A stretch of DNA of 64,000 nucleotides from the NCBI RefSeq assembly GCF_010686685.1, contig NZ_JAAGWD010000003.1, forward strand, positions 186,001-250,000, given 5' to 3'. Below, in pieces: positions 53,802 to 62,185 of this stretch. The stretch's first letter is position 1. The number at the start of each line of letters is the position of its first letter. Below the pieces are notes generated by a model. It was not told the DNA's origin. It saw only the letters and a list, made by a program, of their open reading frames with translations, and did not search any database. Origin of the DNA: Pontibacter burrus (GTDB lineage Bacteria; Bacteroidota; Bacteroidia; Cytophagales; Hymenobacteraceae). The translations under genes and the position numbers were made by a program.

Positions 53802-54365
53802 ATGGGAAATAAGAAAGAACTTTCTGCAGATTTAGCAGCCGAATTACTGGGCGTTTTGAAGCTCCGTTTTGAGAAAAACATGAAGCGGCATCAGGGTTTG
53901 GAGTGGTCTGAAGTACAGGCAAGGCTGGAAGCAAATCCGAGTAAACTATGGTCGTTGAACGAAATGGAGAGGACTGGCGGAGAACCGGATGTGATAGGCC
54001 TGGACCAGACTACAGGCGAATACCTCTTTTCTGATTGTGCAGCAGAAAGCCCAAAAGGGCGCAGAAGCGTTTGCTACGACCGCGAAGCGCTGGATGCACG
54101 CAAGGAACATAAACCTGAAAATAGTGCGCTTGATATGGCCGCAGCCATGGGCATCGAGTTATTATCTGAAGAACAGTACAGGGAATTGCAGCAACTCGGT
54201 AATTTCGATATGAAAACGTCGAGTTGGATAAAAACACCTGCAGACATAAGAAAGCTGGGAGGTGCCTTATTCGCTGACTTCCGGTACGGGCACGTTTTTG
54301 TGTATCATAACGGGGCACAATCCTACTATGCCGCCCGCGCTTTCCGTGGCCTGCTTAAAGTTTAA
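53802..54365 (+). CDS. DUF4256 protein
   Basis: A 187-residue cytosolic protein. The conserved pieces are LLGVLKLRFEKNMKRHQGLEW, LWSLNEMERTGGEPDVIG, FSDCAAESPKGRRSVCYDREA and WIKTPADIRKLGGALFADFRYG, which match the DUF4256 family; the function is unknown. Its start is only 13 bases after the large inverted repeat, so a hairpin in the mRNA leader would be close to the ribosome binding site. Confidence 0.9.
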   Translation: MGNKKELSADLAAELLGVLKLRFEKNMKRHQGLEWSEVQARLEANPSKLWSLNEMERTGGEPDVIGLDQTTGEYLFSDCAAESPKGRRSVCYDREALDARKEHKPENSALDMAAAMGIELLSEEQYRELQQLGNFDMKTSSWIKTPADIRKLGGALFADFRYGHVFVYHNGAQSYYAARAFRGLLKV

Positions 54366-54465
54366 ATACCTCAACTAGGCTATAGTAGAAGTGATGTGAT
54401 TGAAACTTGTTTTTTCAATATCCGACAGGTAGATCAGAAATGAAATTGAAGGCTTTTGTGGGGAT

Positions 54466-55107
54466 TTACTCAGTTGAGTCTGTTTTGTTATTCCCAGGTA
54501 CAGGCAGGTTCCAATGATAGTGCAGGGCTAATATTCGTAGGGTAAAACACACCGATAATGCCACGATAGCTACCCAATCTGTAGATATCCAATCCACGTA
54601 ATGTCCTGATACAACTATTATTGCCCCGATAAGCGCTGCTAATGCGTATATCTCTTTCTCCAGTATAACAGGAACGCGGTTGAGCAGAATATCGCGGATC
54701 ACGCCACCGCCTACAGCTGTTGTAATACCTAAGAGCACGGCTACCTCTCCGTTATGGCCATAATGCAACGCTTTTTCGGCACCTGTTACTGCAAATAAGG
54801 ACAAACCAATGGCATCAAAGAAAAGCACTGGGCGGTTAAGCCGCTGCACAAGCGGGTAGAAGTGAATGGTTAAAGCTGCAGCAATCAGGGCTACTACCAG
54901 GTACTGCCAGTTTGTTAAACCAGCGGGGGGAATGGCTCCAATACAAACATCACGGATAATACCGCCGCCGCAGGCAACCACAAATGCGATAGCGCAAATG
55001 CCGAATATATCGAGGTTACGTCTTCTGGCGGCTGTCGCACCGCTTATGGCAAAGGCAAACGTACCTGCCAGCTCAAGAAAATAAAACAGCGAATGTAGTT
55101 CTTCCAT
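54466..55107 (-). CDS. Trimeric intracellular cation (TRIC)-type channel protein
   Basis: A 213-residue membrane protein with about seven membrane segments. Two repeats show the family signature GGGIIRDVCIG and GGGVIRDILLN, so this is the TRIC/UPF0126 (YicG) group. Prokaryotic members conduct potassium or other cations. Its start lies 18 bases downstream of the M20 stop, and it seems to be the last gene of the minus-strand group. Confidence 0.9.
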   Translation of the reverse strand: MEELHSLFYFLELAGTFAFAISGATAARRRNLDIFGICAIAFVVACGGGIIRDVCIGAIPPAGLTNWQYLVVALIAAALTIHFYPLVQRLNRPVLFFDAIGLSLFAVTGAEKALHYGHNGEVAVLLGITTAVGGGVIRDILLNRVPVILEKEIYALAALIGAIIVVSGHYVDWISTDWVAIVALSVCFTLRILALHYHWNLPVPGNNKTDSTE

Positions 55108-55125
55108 CCTGATAACCCGACCAGG

Positions 55126-56391
55126 TTATTCGAGCCAGGCTGCGGCAGCTGTCATCATAGCTTGCAGACCGGTTTTTAAGGTCGGGTGTAGTACAGGCGC
55201 AAATTTAGGTGAATGATTGCTGGGTATAGCGTTTACCCGGTTATTTATTTTAGCTTCTCTGTATATTTCAGGATCGGTACCTCCAACAAACCAGAAAACA
55301 TAGGGCGTTTTCCAGTTTCGTCCGAAAATACTGAAGTCTTCGCTCGCAGAAGCAGGCTTGGTTTCAAATGATCTGTCGCCAAACTGAGCGCCAAAAGCAG
55401 CAGCCACCCTTGCGGTAGCGTTGGCATCATTTTCTGTTAGTGGGTAACTCACCAGTTCGGTAAACTCAGGCCCTCTTGGCGCATTGGAAGCTTCACATTC
55501 CGCACAACAAATCCGTTTAACAGCCGACAGAATATGATCCTTCACTTTATCATTGAACGTGCGGATATTGAGTTTAAGTGTGGCATCCTCCGGAATGATA
55601 TTTTCTTTGGTGCCGGCCTGCAGCGCGCCTACAGTTAGTACTGCATTTTCAATAGGAGCCACCTCACGCGAGATAATGGTTTGCAGGCGCATGGTGGTAG
55701 CGGCCGCCATCACTACCGGATCAATGGAATTGTGCGGCTGAGAGCCGTGCGACCCACGCCCGAATAGCTTTACTTTCAGACTATTACCTGCAGACAAGAT
55801 AATGCCGCTTTTATACCCCACTGTACCAGCTTCCCCTACCATAACGTGCTGGCCTAAGATGATATCTGGTCTTGGAAAACGATCCACCATGCCATCGTCT
55901 ATCATACTTTGGGCACCACGTCCTACTTCTTCGCCGGGCTGGAAAACAGCCATCAGCGTACCTTTCCATAGCTCTCTGTGTTCTGAAAACAGCTTGGCAG
56001 CCCCCATAAGCCAGGTTACATGCAGGTCGTGTCCGCACACGTGCGATACGCCTACCTCAGTTCCTTCTTCGTCTCTGGCTATTTTGGTGCTTGCATAAGG
56101 AAGGCCTGTATCTTCTGTAACAGGTAGTGCATCCATGTCTGCCCGAAGCATGACAACAGGACCGTTCCCATTCTTTAAAATGCCTACCACACCGGTTACC
56201 CCAATACCTGTCGAAACTTCAAACTGATGGCTGGCCAGGTAATCTGCTGCGATCTGGGCTGTCCGGAATTCCTGCATTGATAGCTCCGGATTCTGATGAA
56301 TGTCTTTGTAAATGGCCTCAAGTTCCGGGAGCAGCTGATCTATAAAGCTATCCATTTTATCGTTGAAGGCTTTGATTTGGGGGATCTCCAT
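55126..56391 (-). CDS. M20-family amidohydrolase (hippurate hydrolase-like)
   Basis: A 421-residue metal-dependent hydrolase. The metal-site parts are MLRADMDALPV, CGHDLHVTWLMGAAKL, VFQPGEEVGRGAQSMIDDG, ILGQHVM and the final FWFVGGTDP/PSNHSPKFAP pieces. Relatives cleave N-acylated amino acids, hippurate or indole-acetyl amino acids. An exchange domain (about 190-300) separates the two metal-site halves. It lies 36 bases downstream of the MFS transporter gene and may be co-transcribed. The true substrate is unknown. Confidence 0.9.
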   Translation of the reverse strand: MEIPQIKAFNDKMDSFIDQLLPELEAIYKDIHQNPELSMQEFRTAQIAADYLASHQFEVSTGIGVTGVVGILKNGNGPVVMLRADMDALPVTEDTGLPYASTKIARDEEGTEVGVSHVCGHDLHVTWLMGAAKLFSEHRELWKGTLMAVFQPGEEVGRGAQSMIDDGMVDRFPRPDIILGQHVMVGEAGTVGYKSGIILSAGNSLKVKLFGRGSHGSQPHNSIDPVVMAAATTMRLQTIISREVAPIENAVLTVGALQAGTKENIIPEDATLKLNIRTFNDKVKDHILSAVKRICCAECEASNAPRGPEFTELVSYPLTENDANATARVAAAFGAQFGDRSFETKPASASEDFSIFGRNWKTPYVFWFVGGTDPEIYREAKINNRVNAIPSNHSPKFAPVLHPTLKTGLQAMMTAAAAWLE

Positions 56392-56427
56392 AACTATAGT
56401 CTTGAATCAGATTTGAGTATACTTGTG

Positions 56428-57894
56428 TTATTCAATTGCTTCTTTTGGCTTGCCTTTCGGTATAGTTGCCATAATGGCGATGATAGCGACCACGATCATG
56501 AATACATTAAAAAGGAGCCCCATACCGGCAGCGAATCGTGCAGTTACGTTATCCGTTCTGCCCAGAAAAAGATCTGCCATAGGCGGAATGCCTTCCATCT
56601 CGCTCAGGCCGTAGAAGATGGCCGCTGATATGGCAACACCAAACGCAGCGCCCAACGACGAGGCCATTTTATAAATACCGGACGCAGAGCCGGCCTTATT
56701 GCCCGGAACGTTACTTAAAGCTGCGTCAGTAGAAGGAGTGGCATAAAAGCCAAGTCCAATGCCAAACAAGGTAAAGCCTATAAAGGAAGCGATGATGTAT
56801 TGCCCGGCCAGCAAAAAGGTAAGGCTTGTGAGCAAAATACCTACACCTGTTATAAAACAGCCCATCAGCATCGGTTTTCTGGGGCCCATTTTCTGCAGGA
56901 GTTTTTCACCTACACGTATGGTGCTCAGTACCGCTACCAGATAACCAACCGTAACCAGACCGGATTCTAACGAAGACAGGCCGGCTTCAGCCTGTACGAG
57001 TGCCAGCGATACCAGTAAGGTTCCGGCAGCACCGTTGAGCAGGAAATTGGAAAGCGTTGCACCTGAGAATGTCTGGTTGTTAAAAAGCGACAGGTCAACA
57101 AATCCGTTTTCACTGCGTTTTTCGATCCTTATAAAGATGATGGCAGCAATAACAAAGATGGCAATGCCGACAAGTACGGCAGGGCTCACCCAGCCAAGGC
57201 TGGCACCTTGACCGATAACGATGTTAATGGCCAGCATAGCGATAATAAAAGTGATGAGTCCAGACCAGTCAAATGACTTATGCTCTGTCTCTGTTGATTT
57301 GCTTTCCGGGGTGCCTCTGATCAGTAAATAGCTTATAACTGCTACAACTATAGACATTACAAAAATCCAGCGCCAACCCATAGTAGAGGCTACTAAACCC
57401 CCGAATAAGGAGCAGAGGCCTGAGCCGCCCCACGAGCCGATGGACCAGAAACTAAGTGCCCGCTGCCTTGCTTTTCCTTCGTAATAAGCTTTCATAAGGG
57501 CCAGCGTAGCAGGCATAATGCATGCTGCCGATAGCCCCTGCAGAATGCGGCCAGCCAAAAGAAACACTGCAGTGCCTGAAGGGGAAATTACGATCAGAAA
57601 AGAGCCGATGATGTTAAGTAACAAGCCAACGTACGTCAGTTTAACCCGACCCACCCGGTCAGCTAAGCCACCTGCTACAACTATAAAAATACCGGAGAAA
57701 AGTGCTGTAATACTAACGGCAAGGTTGTTCAGGTTGTGACTGATGTTCAGGTCTTCCTGCATTGCCGGTGCAATGTTCAGGGTTGTTTGTGCAAAGAGCC
57801 AGAAGGTAATAACAGCTAAAACAATACCTAGTATAAGCTTGTCGGTGCCCTGGTAGTTTGCAGTAGTGGCCTGGGTTTGATGAATAGAAGCCAT
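56428..57894 (-). CDS. MFS transporter, DHA2 (14-segment) type
   Basis: A 488-residue inner-membrane transporter with the 14-segment pattern of drug:H+ antiporters. Motif A-like GGLADRVGRVKLTYVG (loop 2-3) and a motif C-like GSWGGSGLCSLFGGLVAS are seen. It is likely an exporter of toxic small molecules. It is followed by the M20 hydrolase and preceded by a flavin reductase gene on the same strand. Confidence 0.88.
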   Translation of the reverse strand: MASIHQTQATTANYQGTDKLILGIVLAVITFWLFAQTTLNIAPAMQEDLNISHNLNNLAVSITALFSGIFIVVAGGLADRVGRVKLTYVGLLLNIIGSFLIVISPSGTAVFLLAGRILQGLSAACIMPATLALMKAYYEGKARQRALSFWSIGSWGGSGLCSLFGGLVASTMGWRWIFVMSIVVAVISYLLIRGTPESKSTETEHKSFDWSGLITFIIAMLAINIVIGQGASLGWVSPAVLVGIAIFVIAAIIFIRIEKRSENGFVDLSLFNNQTFSGATLSNFLLNGAAGTLLVSLALVQAEAGLSSLESGLVTVGYLVAVLSTIRVGEKLLQKMGPRKPMLMGCFITGVGILLTSLTFLLAGQYIIASFIGFTLFGIGLGFYATPSTDAALSNVPGNKAGSASGIYKMASSLGAAFGVAISAAIFYGLSEMEGIPPMADLFLGRTDNVTARFAAGMGLLFNVFMIVVAIIAIMATIPKGKPKEAIE

Positions 57895-57959
57895 ACGTAC
57901 AAGTTTGTTTACTACTTAAACGTAAATGGCTTTAAAACAATAGCGTAAAAGGCAATTTA

Positions 57960-58631
57960 TTATTCGATCAATTCTACTCGTTCTGTCGCTTTGTCTGTTT
58001 TTTCTCCCAAAAACTCTACCCAGGCTTTTTTGATGCAAGGATAGTGTTTGGATGCTTCTACCAGGTTCATGAATCCAACTATGTTGTCTTCAAATCTTTT
58101 GGCCAGGGTTTCATCTTTTATATTCCCTTTTTCATCGAGGGCCTGATGCGCTGATGCCAACGAAAACATATCCGGGTAAACTCGTGTACCAAGGTGCTCC
58201 AGCGGAATTCTCAACGACCAAAGTCCACGGTTACCGCCTGCCATAGAAGGGGATGCAGACATTAGAAGGGCATGGTGCTGGTTAAATGGTTGCGGACGAA
58301 AACGGGAAGTCCAGTCGATCAGGTTCTTGATTACTCCAGGCATGGAGCCGTTATATTCCGGTGAAGCGATGATGAAAGCATCGTTTGCCAGTATGCGTTT
58401 CTTAAAGGCCTCAGCCCCTTCGGGATGGTAGTTATCTACTTCCAGGTCCTGGTTAAAGCTGGGGCAATCAAACTCTTCCATACTGGCAAATTCTACTGCT
58501 CCGCCATTCTTCCGGATCACTTCTGCCGCCAGGCTGGCCAGTCGCGTGTTGAGCGAGTCCTTTCTCAGGGAAGCTGAAAAAACAAGAAAGCTGGTATGGC
58601 CTTGCTTATTCTGGGTATGCTGTTCTTCCAT
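57960..58631 (-). CDS. NAD(P)H-dependent FMN reductase / quinone reductase-like
   Basis: A 223-residue flavodoxin-fold oxidoreductase. FMN-binding pieces are SASLRKDSLNTRLAS at about 19-33 and SPEYNGSMPGVIKNLIDWTSR at about 90-110. The family reduces FMN, quinones or azo dyes. The ATG at 58631 (MEEQHTQNKQG) is chosen; the upstream extension is hydrophobic and lacks family similarity. The MFS exporter follows 65 bases later, which supports a detoxification role. Confidence 0.85.
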   Translation of the reverse strand: MEEQHTQNKQGHTSFLVFSASLRKDSLNTRLASLAAEVIRKNGGAVEFASMEEFDCPSFNQDLEVDNYHPEGAEAFKKRILANDAFIIASPEYNGSMPGVIKNLIDWTSRFRPQPFNQHHALLMSASPSMAGGNRGLWSLRIPLEHLGTRVYPDMFSLASAHQALDEKGNIKDETLAKRFEDNIVGFMNLVEASKHYPCIKKAWVEFLGEKTDKATERVELIE

Positions 58632-59187
58632 CAGATATCTATTATTAAGGTTGCTTACATAGCTATACGGTAGCAGTACGCAGAACGGGCAAAGGCTACA
58701 GTTTATAGTTGTGATGACCACCAATACTTCTGTTTGAAAAGATAGCGAGAGGCTATGCATTAGGTGCACACCGCTCAGAACTATAGCACTACTGATAACT
58801 TCTCCTGAAGTGAGGAGGAACTGTTAAAGCAAGAAACTATAGTTCTGGATTTGATGAAATGAGCAATCTTATAGTTTACGCCAGCACTATTACTTATAGA
58901 ATCTGTTGGCGAATTAGCTGTTGCGGGACTTTCGGTAAAGAAGCAAAGCCAGCTATAGTACGTTCAGAAGCTCTTATTAAACTATAGCTTGTCGTAACCA
59001 ATTAACTGCTCTGCAATCTAAAATTATATGCCAGTTGAAGTAACTGTTAATGAAACGGCCAATTACTGAAGTTGATGCTTTTAAGCTAAATAGTTTGCAG
59101 CGAGTTGATTATAAGGGAATAGTGAGGGCTGATTTCAGCAAGTGCTTTAGGTAGTTGAACAAATGCTGAAACATTTCCGTTAATTAT

Positions 59188-59211
59188 ATGTATATACATT
59201 AAATGTATGTA
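59188..59211. promoter_or_regulatory. Palindromic operator-like element upstream of yceI
   Basis: ATGTATATACAT (59188-59199) is a perfect 12-base palindrome. Overlapping it, TATATACATT and AATGTATGTA (59191-59200 and 59202-59211) form ten-base arms with one mismatch. The element lies directly before a TAAATTTG -7 box, in the position for a repressor. A MarR-type factor is a guess based on palindrome shape. Confidence 0.55.
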
Positions 59212-59214
59212 CAG

Positions 59215-59222
59215 TAAATTTG
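59215..59222 (+). promoter_or_regulatory. Bacteroidota-type -7 box TAAATTTG
   Basis: TAAATTTG matches TAnnTTTG and lies 53 bases upstream of the yceI-like start. The preceding 20 bases are the palindromic operator. No clear -33 TTG is seen at the expected spacing, so this promoter might need an activator. Confidence 0.5.
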
Positions 59223-59274
59223 AAAACGATTTGCTGAACAAGATAATAATAACAACTATAACCAGAAAATAACC

Positions 59275-59811
59275 ATGAAAGCTATAAAATGGGTAGCAGA
59301 CCCGATGCACAGTGAAGTACAATTTAAGGTAAAACACCTGATGATCACGACAGTAACAGGATACTTTAAAAACTTTAATATAGAAGCAGTCACATCAGAT
59401 GATGCATTCACGAGAGCTGAGCGCATTGTTTTTACCGCCGATGTAAACTCCATCAGTACAAACAATGAGCAACGCGATGCGCACCTGAAGTCGGCAGACT
59501 TTTTTGATGGCGAGAAGCATAAAGAAATACGTTTCGAAGCCAAAAGTTATGAGAATGTAGGAGGCGACGACTATTTATTACACGGCGACCTGACCATACG
59601 GGATGTGACCAGGCCGGTAACAGTGGGAGTAGAGCTTGGCGGTATAGTTGTAGACCCTTACGGACAGACAAAAGCCGGTTTTACAGTAGATGGCAAACTG
59701 AGCCGTAAAGATTTTGGCCTCACCTGGAATGCCGTAACCGAAGCCGGAAGCGTAGTAGTAAGTGACGAGATCAGGTTGCAGGCTGAAGTACAGCTTGTAA
59801 AGCAGTTATAA
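59275..59811 (+). CDS. YceI-family lipid-binding protein
   Basis: A 178-residue YceI-like protein (lipocalin-like beta-barrel that binds isoprenoid or amphiphilic ligands). Conserved parts are WVADPMHSEVQFKVKHLMIT, GYFKNFN, VTSDDAF, FDGEKHKEIRFEAKSY, GDLTIRDVTRPVTVGVE and GFTVDGKLSRKDFGL. There is no signal peptide, so this is the cytosolic version. It is the first gene of a plus-strand run with a ring-cleaving dioxygenase. Confidence 0.92.
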   Translation: MKAIKWVADPMHSEVQFKVKHLMITTVTGYFKNFNIEAVTSDDAFTRAERIVFTADVNSISTNNEQRDAHLKSADFFDGEKHKEIRFEAKSYENVGGDDYLLHGDLTIRDVTRPVTVGVELGGIVVDPYGQTKAGFTVDGKLSRKDFGLTWNAVTEAGSVVVSDEIRLQAEVQLVKQL

Positions 59812-59866
59812 GCTAAGGAGCCCTGTTTAAATACTTTAATTCAATAATCATTATCATAAGAAAATC

Positions 59867-60802
59867 ATGGAAACTAAGATATCAGGACTGCACCACATCA
59901 CAGCTATTGCCGGAATGGCCAAGCAAAATCTGGATTTTTATACCAAAGTGTTGGGGCTTCGCTTACTCAAAAAAACGGTAAACTTTGATGACCCGGGCAC
60001 TTATCATTTCTATTTCGGGGATGAGAAAGGCAGCGCCGGCACCATCCTTACATTCTTCCCGCACGAAGGTGCACGTAGGGGCAGTGCTGGCACCGGCACG
60101 GCTACCAATATTGCCTACGCCGTACCGGAAGGCAGCTTCGATTTCTGGATCGACCGTTTCGAAAAGCACAACGTGATCTACAACAAACCATCCGAAAAGT
60201 TTGGCGAAAAGTATCTGACCTTCCTCGATCCGGACGGATTGAAGCTGGAACTGGTGATTCCGAAAAACACTGATAACCGCAAGCCTTGGGAAACCGATGA
60301 AGTGAAAGCAGCTGTGGCTACCAAAGGCTTCCACGGTGTAACACTGACACTTCAGAATAAGGAGAAGACAGCCAGGATTCTGACTGATATTTTCGGCTAT
60401 AGTTTCGAGGAGCAGAGCGGCAATCGCTATCGCTATACAACGGATGCGGTGGATACAGCCAACATCATTGACCTGGTAGAACTGCCGAACGAGGCGCGCG
60501 GCATTGGCGGAGCTGGTACCAATCACCACATCGCTTTCCGGGTGAAGAACGAAGACGAGCTGATGCAGTTCCATGACAAGATTGCCGGCCTTGGCTATAA
60601 CATTACCAATAAGATAGACCGCAATTATTTCTATTCGCTTTACTTCCGGGAGCCGGGTGGCGTGCTGTTCGAGATCGCTACCGATAATCCGGGCTTTGGC
60701 ATTGATGAGCCATGGGATAAACTTGGAAGTGCTCTACTGTTGCCGCCACAATACGAGGCACGCAGAGCCGAGATTGAAGCCGTGCTACCTAAAGTTGACT
60801 GA
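59867..60802 (+). CDS. Ring-cleaving dioxygenase, VOC family
   Basis: A 311-residue two-domain VOC protein. Domain 1 (about 7-140) begins GLHHITAIAGMAKQNLDFYTKV with a metal His; domain 2 (about 150-280) begins KGFHGVTLTLQNKEKTARI and has NHHIAFRVKNEDE. It resembles the MhqA/MhqO-type proteins that are induced by quinones, and chlorohydroquinone dioxygenases. It follows the yceI gene by 55 bases and lies before a cupin and a carboxylesterase gene. Confidence 0.88.
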   Translation: METKISGLHHITAIAGMAKQNLDFYTKVLGLRLLKKTVNFDDPGTYHFYFGDEKGSAGTILTFFPHEGARRGSAGTGTATNIAYAVPEGSFDFWIDRFEKHNVIYNKPSEKFGEKYLTFLDPDGLKLELVIPKNTDNRKPWETDEVKAAVATKGFHGVTLTLQNKEKTARILTDIFGYSFEEQSGNRYRYTTDAVDTANIIDLVELPNEARGIGGAGTNHHIAFRVKNEDELMQFHDKIAGLGYNITNKIDRNYFYSLYFREPGGVLFEIATDNPGFGIDEPWDKLGSALLLPPQYEARRAEIEAVLPKVD

Positions 60803-60842
60803 ACCTGAAACTATAGTTTCATCATCATTAAATACGAGGACT

Positions 60843-61202
60843 ATGGACGCTTACGCCATCACAAGAATATACGCCGACGAGAACGGTGACAGTCGCTTCG
60901 AGGATATCTCGAGGCAGCTGGAATCGGAAGGTGAGATAGGTTTTTTGTCGGAGCCCGAAGAGGTTGAAAGTATTATTTTCCGGAAGGTAAAGCCTACGTA
61001 CGACTACGATTATCATAATGCTCCGGAAAGACAATACCTTTTTCTGTTGGATGGTGGCGTTGAGATTGAAACCTCGTTAGGCGAAAAGCGGCAATTTGAA
61101 ACCGGGGAGGTGCTGCTGCTGGAGGATACAACCGGCAAAGGACATAAAACCCGTAACCTGAAGCCCGAAACGCGCAGCTCCGTTTTCGTGACACTTAAGT
61201 GA
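60843..61202 (+). CDS. Cupin-like protein
   Basis: A 119-residue protein with the cupin pattern near the C-terminus (APERQYLFLLDGGVEIETS, then FETGEVLLLEDTTGKGHKT). The usual cupin-1 HxH metal site is not clear; a single His ends the second motif. It lies 40 bases after the dioxygenase gene and could be a non-catalytic ligand-binding protein. A full AACTATAGTT copy (60809) lies between them. The ATG at 60843 is chosen; a longer frame overlaps the dioxygenase gene. Confidence 0.75.
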   Translation: MDAYAITRIYADENGDSRFEDISRQLESEGEIGFLSEPEEVESIIFRKVKPTYDYDYHNAPERQYLFLLDGGVEIETSLGEKRQFETGEVLLLEDTTGKGHKTRNLKPETRSSVFVTLK

Positions 61203-61236
61203 GGCACCATTGCCAAAGCTTATAAATGAAAGTAAT

Positions 61237-61872
61237 ATGTATACACATAAGAATAACGTGATAACGCAAGGCAAGCCCTTGTCTGAAACTGGTAAAGCCT
61301 TAATACTGGTACATGGCCGTGGGGCTACTGCCCAAAGTATACTTGACCTGGCTAATTATCTGCCGGTACAGGACTTTACACTATATGCTCCGCAGGCTAC
61401 TAATAACAGCTGGTATCCGTATAGTTTTATGGCACCCGAAGAACAGAACCAGCCTGCGCTGGATTCCGCTTTAGCTTTATTAGACGAAGTAGTCAAAAGT
61501 ACATTGAGCCAGGGAGTTAAGAGCGAAGATGTATACTTAGGCGGTTTCTCGCAGGGGGCTTGTCTTACCTCAGAGTACGCTACCCGAAATGCCAGAAAGT
61601 ATGGTGGCCTGTTGCTCTTTACTGGTGGCCTGGTCGGGCAGCAGTTGGTTGCGGACCGGTATAAAGGTGACTTTGCAGGCACTCCAGTGCTCATCAGCAC
61701 CGGCGACCCGGACCCGCATGTGCCCGTAAGCAGAGTAGATGAAACAGCAGAGTTGATGGAAAAACTGGGCGCTATAGTTACCAAAAAGATCTATCCCGGC
61801 CGGCCACACACTATCCTGCAGGAAGAGCTGGACCTGGCCGGGAAAATTCTGTCATCAGCTGATAAAGGATAA
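61237..61872 (+). CDS. Carboxylesterase/phospholipase-like alpha/beta hydrolase
   Basis: A 211-residue hydrolase of the LysoPL/carboxylesterase group, with oxyanion region ALILVHGRGATAQSILDLA, the nucleophile serine in GGFSQGACLTSEYA, Asp in LISTGDPDPHVPVSRV and His in GRPHTIL. It resembles MhqD-type hydrolases. The ATG at 61237 is chosen over an upstream TTG. The dioxygenase, cupin and hydrolase would work on aromatic or quinone derivatives, though substrates are unknown. Confidence 0.88.
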   Translation: MYTHKNNVITQGKPLSETGKALILVHGRGATAQSILDLANYLPVQDFTLYAPQATNNSWYPYSFMAPEEQNQPALDSALALLDEVVKSTLSQGVKSEDVYLGGFSQGACLTSEYATRNARKYGGLLLFTGGLVGQQLVADRYKGDFAGTPVLISTGDPDPHVPVSRVDETAELMEKLGAIVTKKIYPGRPHTILQEELDLAGKILSSADKG

Positions 61873-61876
61873 GCAC

Positions 61877-62173
61877 ATGGATATTGAAGTAAAGGATAAT
61901 CCGGCCCAAAGCAGGTTTGAGACAACTATAGATGGGCATACCGCCATGATCGAGTATAAACTACAGCCTGGTGTTATAACTGTTTTACATACCGAGGTGC
62001 CGAAAGAACTGGAAGGCCGCGGCATCGCCGGCACCATGACAAAATTTGCGCTGGAACATATCCGTGCCAAGGGGTTAGCGCTAATTCCCTTATGTCCTTA
62101 TATGCGCGCCTATCTCAAGAAGCATCCCGAGTATAATGACCTGGTAAGAGACGGAACTGTTAAGAATGTATAA
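61877..62173 (+). CDS. GNAT-like small N-acetyltransferase
   Basis: A 98-residue protein of the Gcn5-like, YidJ-type (PF14542) acetyltransferases. The acetyl-CoA loop is in LEGRGIAGTMTKFALE with the KGLALIPLCPYMRAYLKKHPE tail. It starts four bases after the hydrolase stop, hence co-transcribed. The target is unknown. Confidence 0.88.
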   Translation: MDIEVKDNPAQSRFETTIDGHTAMIEYKLQPGVITVLHTEVPKELEGRGIAGTMTKFALEHIRAKGLALIPLCPYMRAYLKKHPEYNDLVRDGTVKNV

Positions 62174-62185
62174 ACTATACGCACT

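Larger units (their letters stand above)
58632..59274. other. Gene-free spacer with regulatory elements at the right end
   Basis: The spacer between the flavin reductase and yceI-like genes holds a full AACTATAGTT copy (58835) and several partial ones, then a palindromic operator-like stretch (59188-59211) and a -7 box (59215-59222). No gene is called. Confidence 0.6.

Noticed and set aside
58632-58769. N-terminal extension of the flavin reductase gene
   Set aside because: It is hydrophobic, not like the family, and overlaps the promoter spacer; the ATG at 58631 is preferred.
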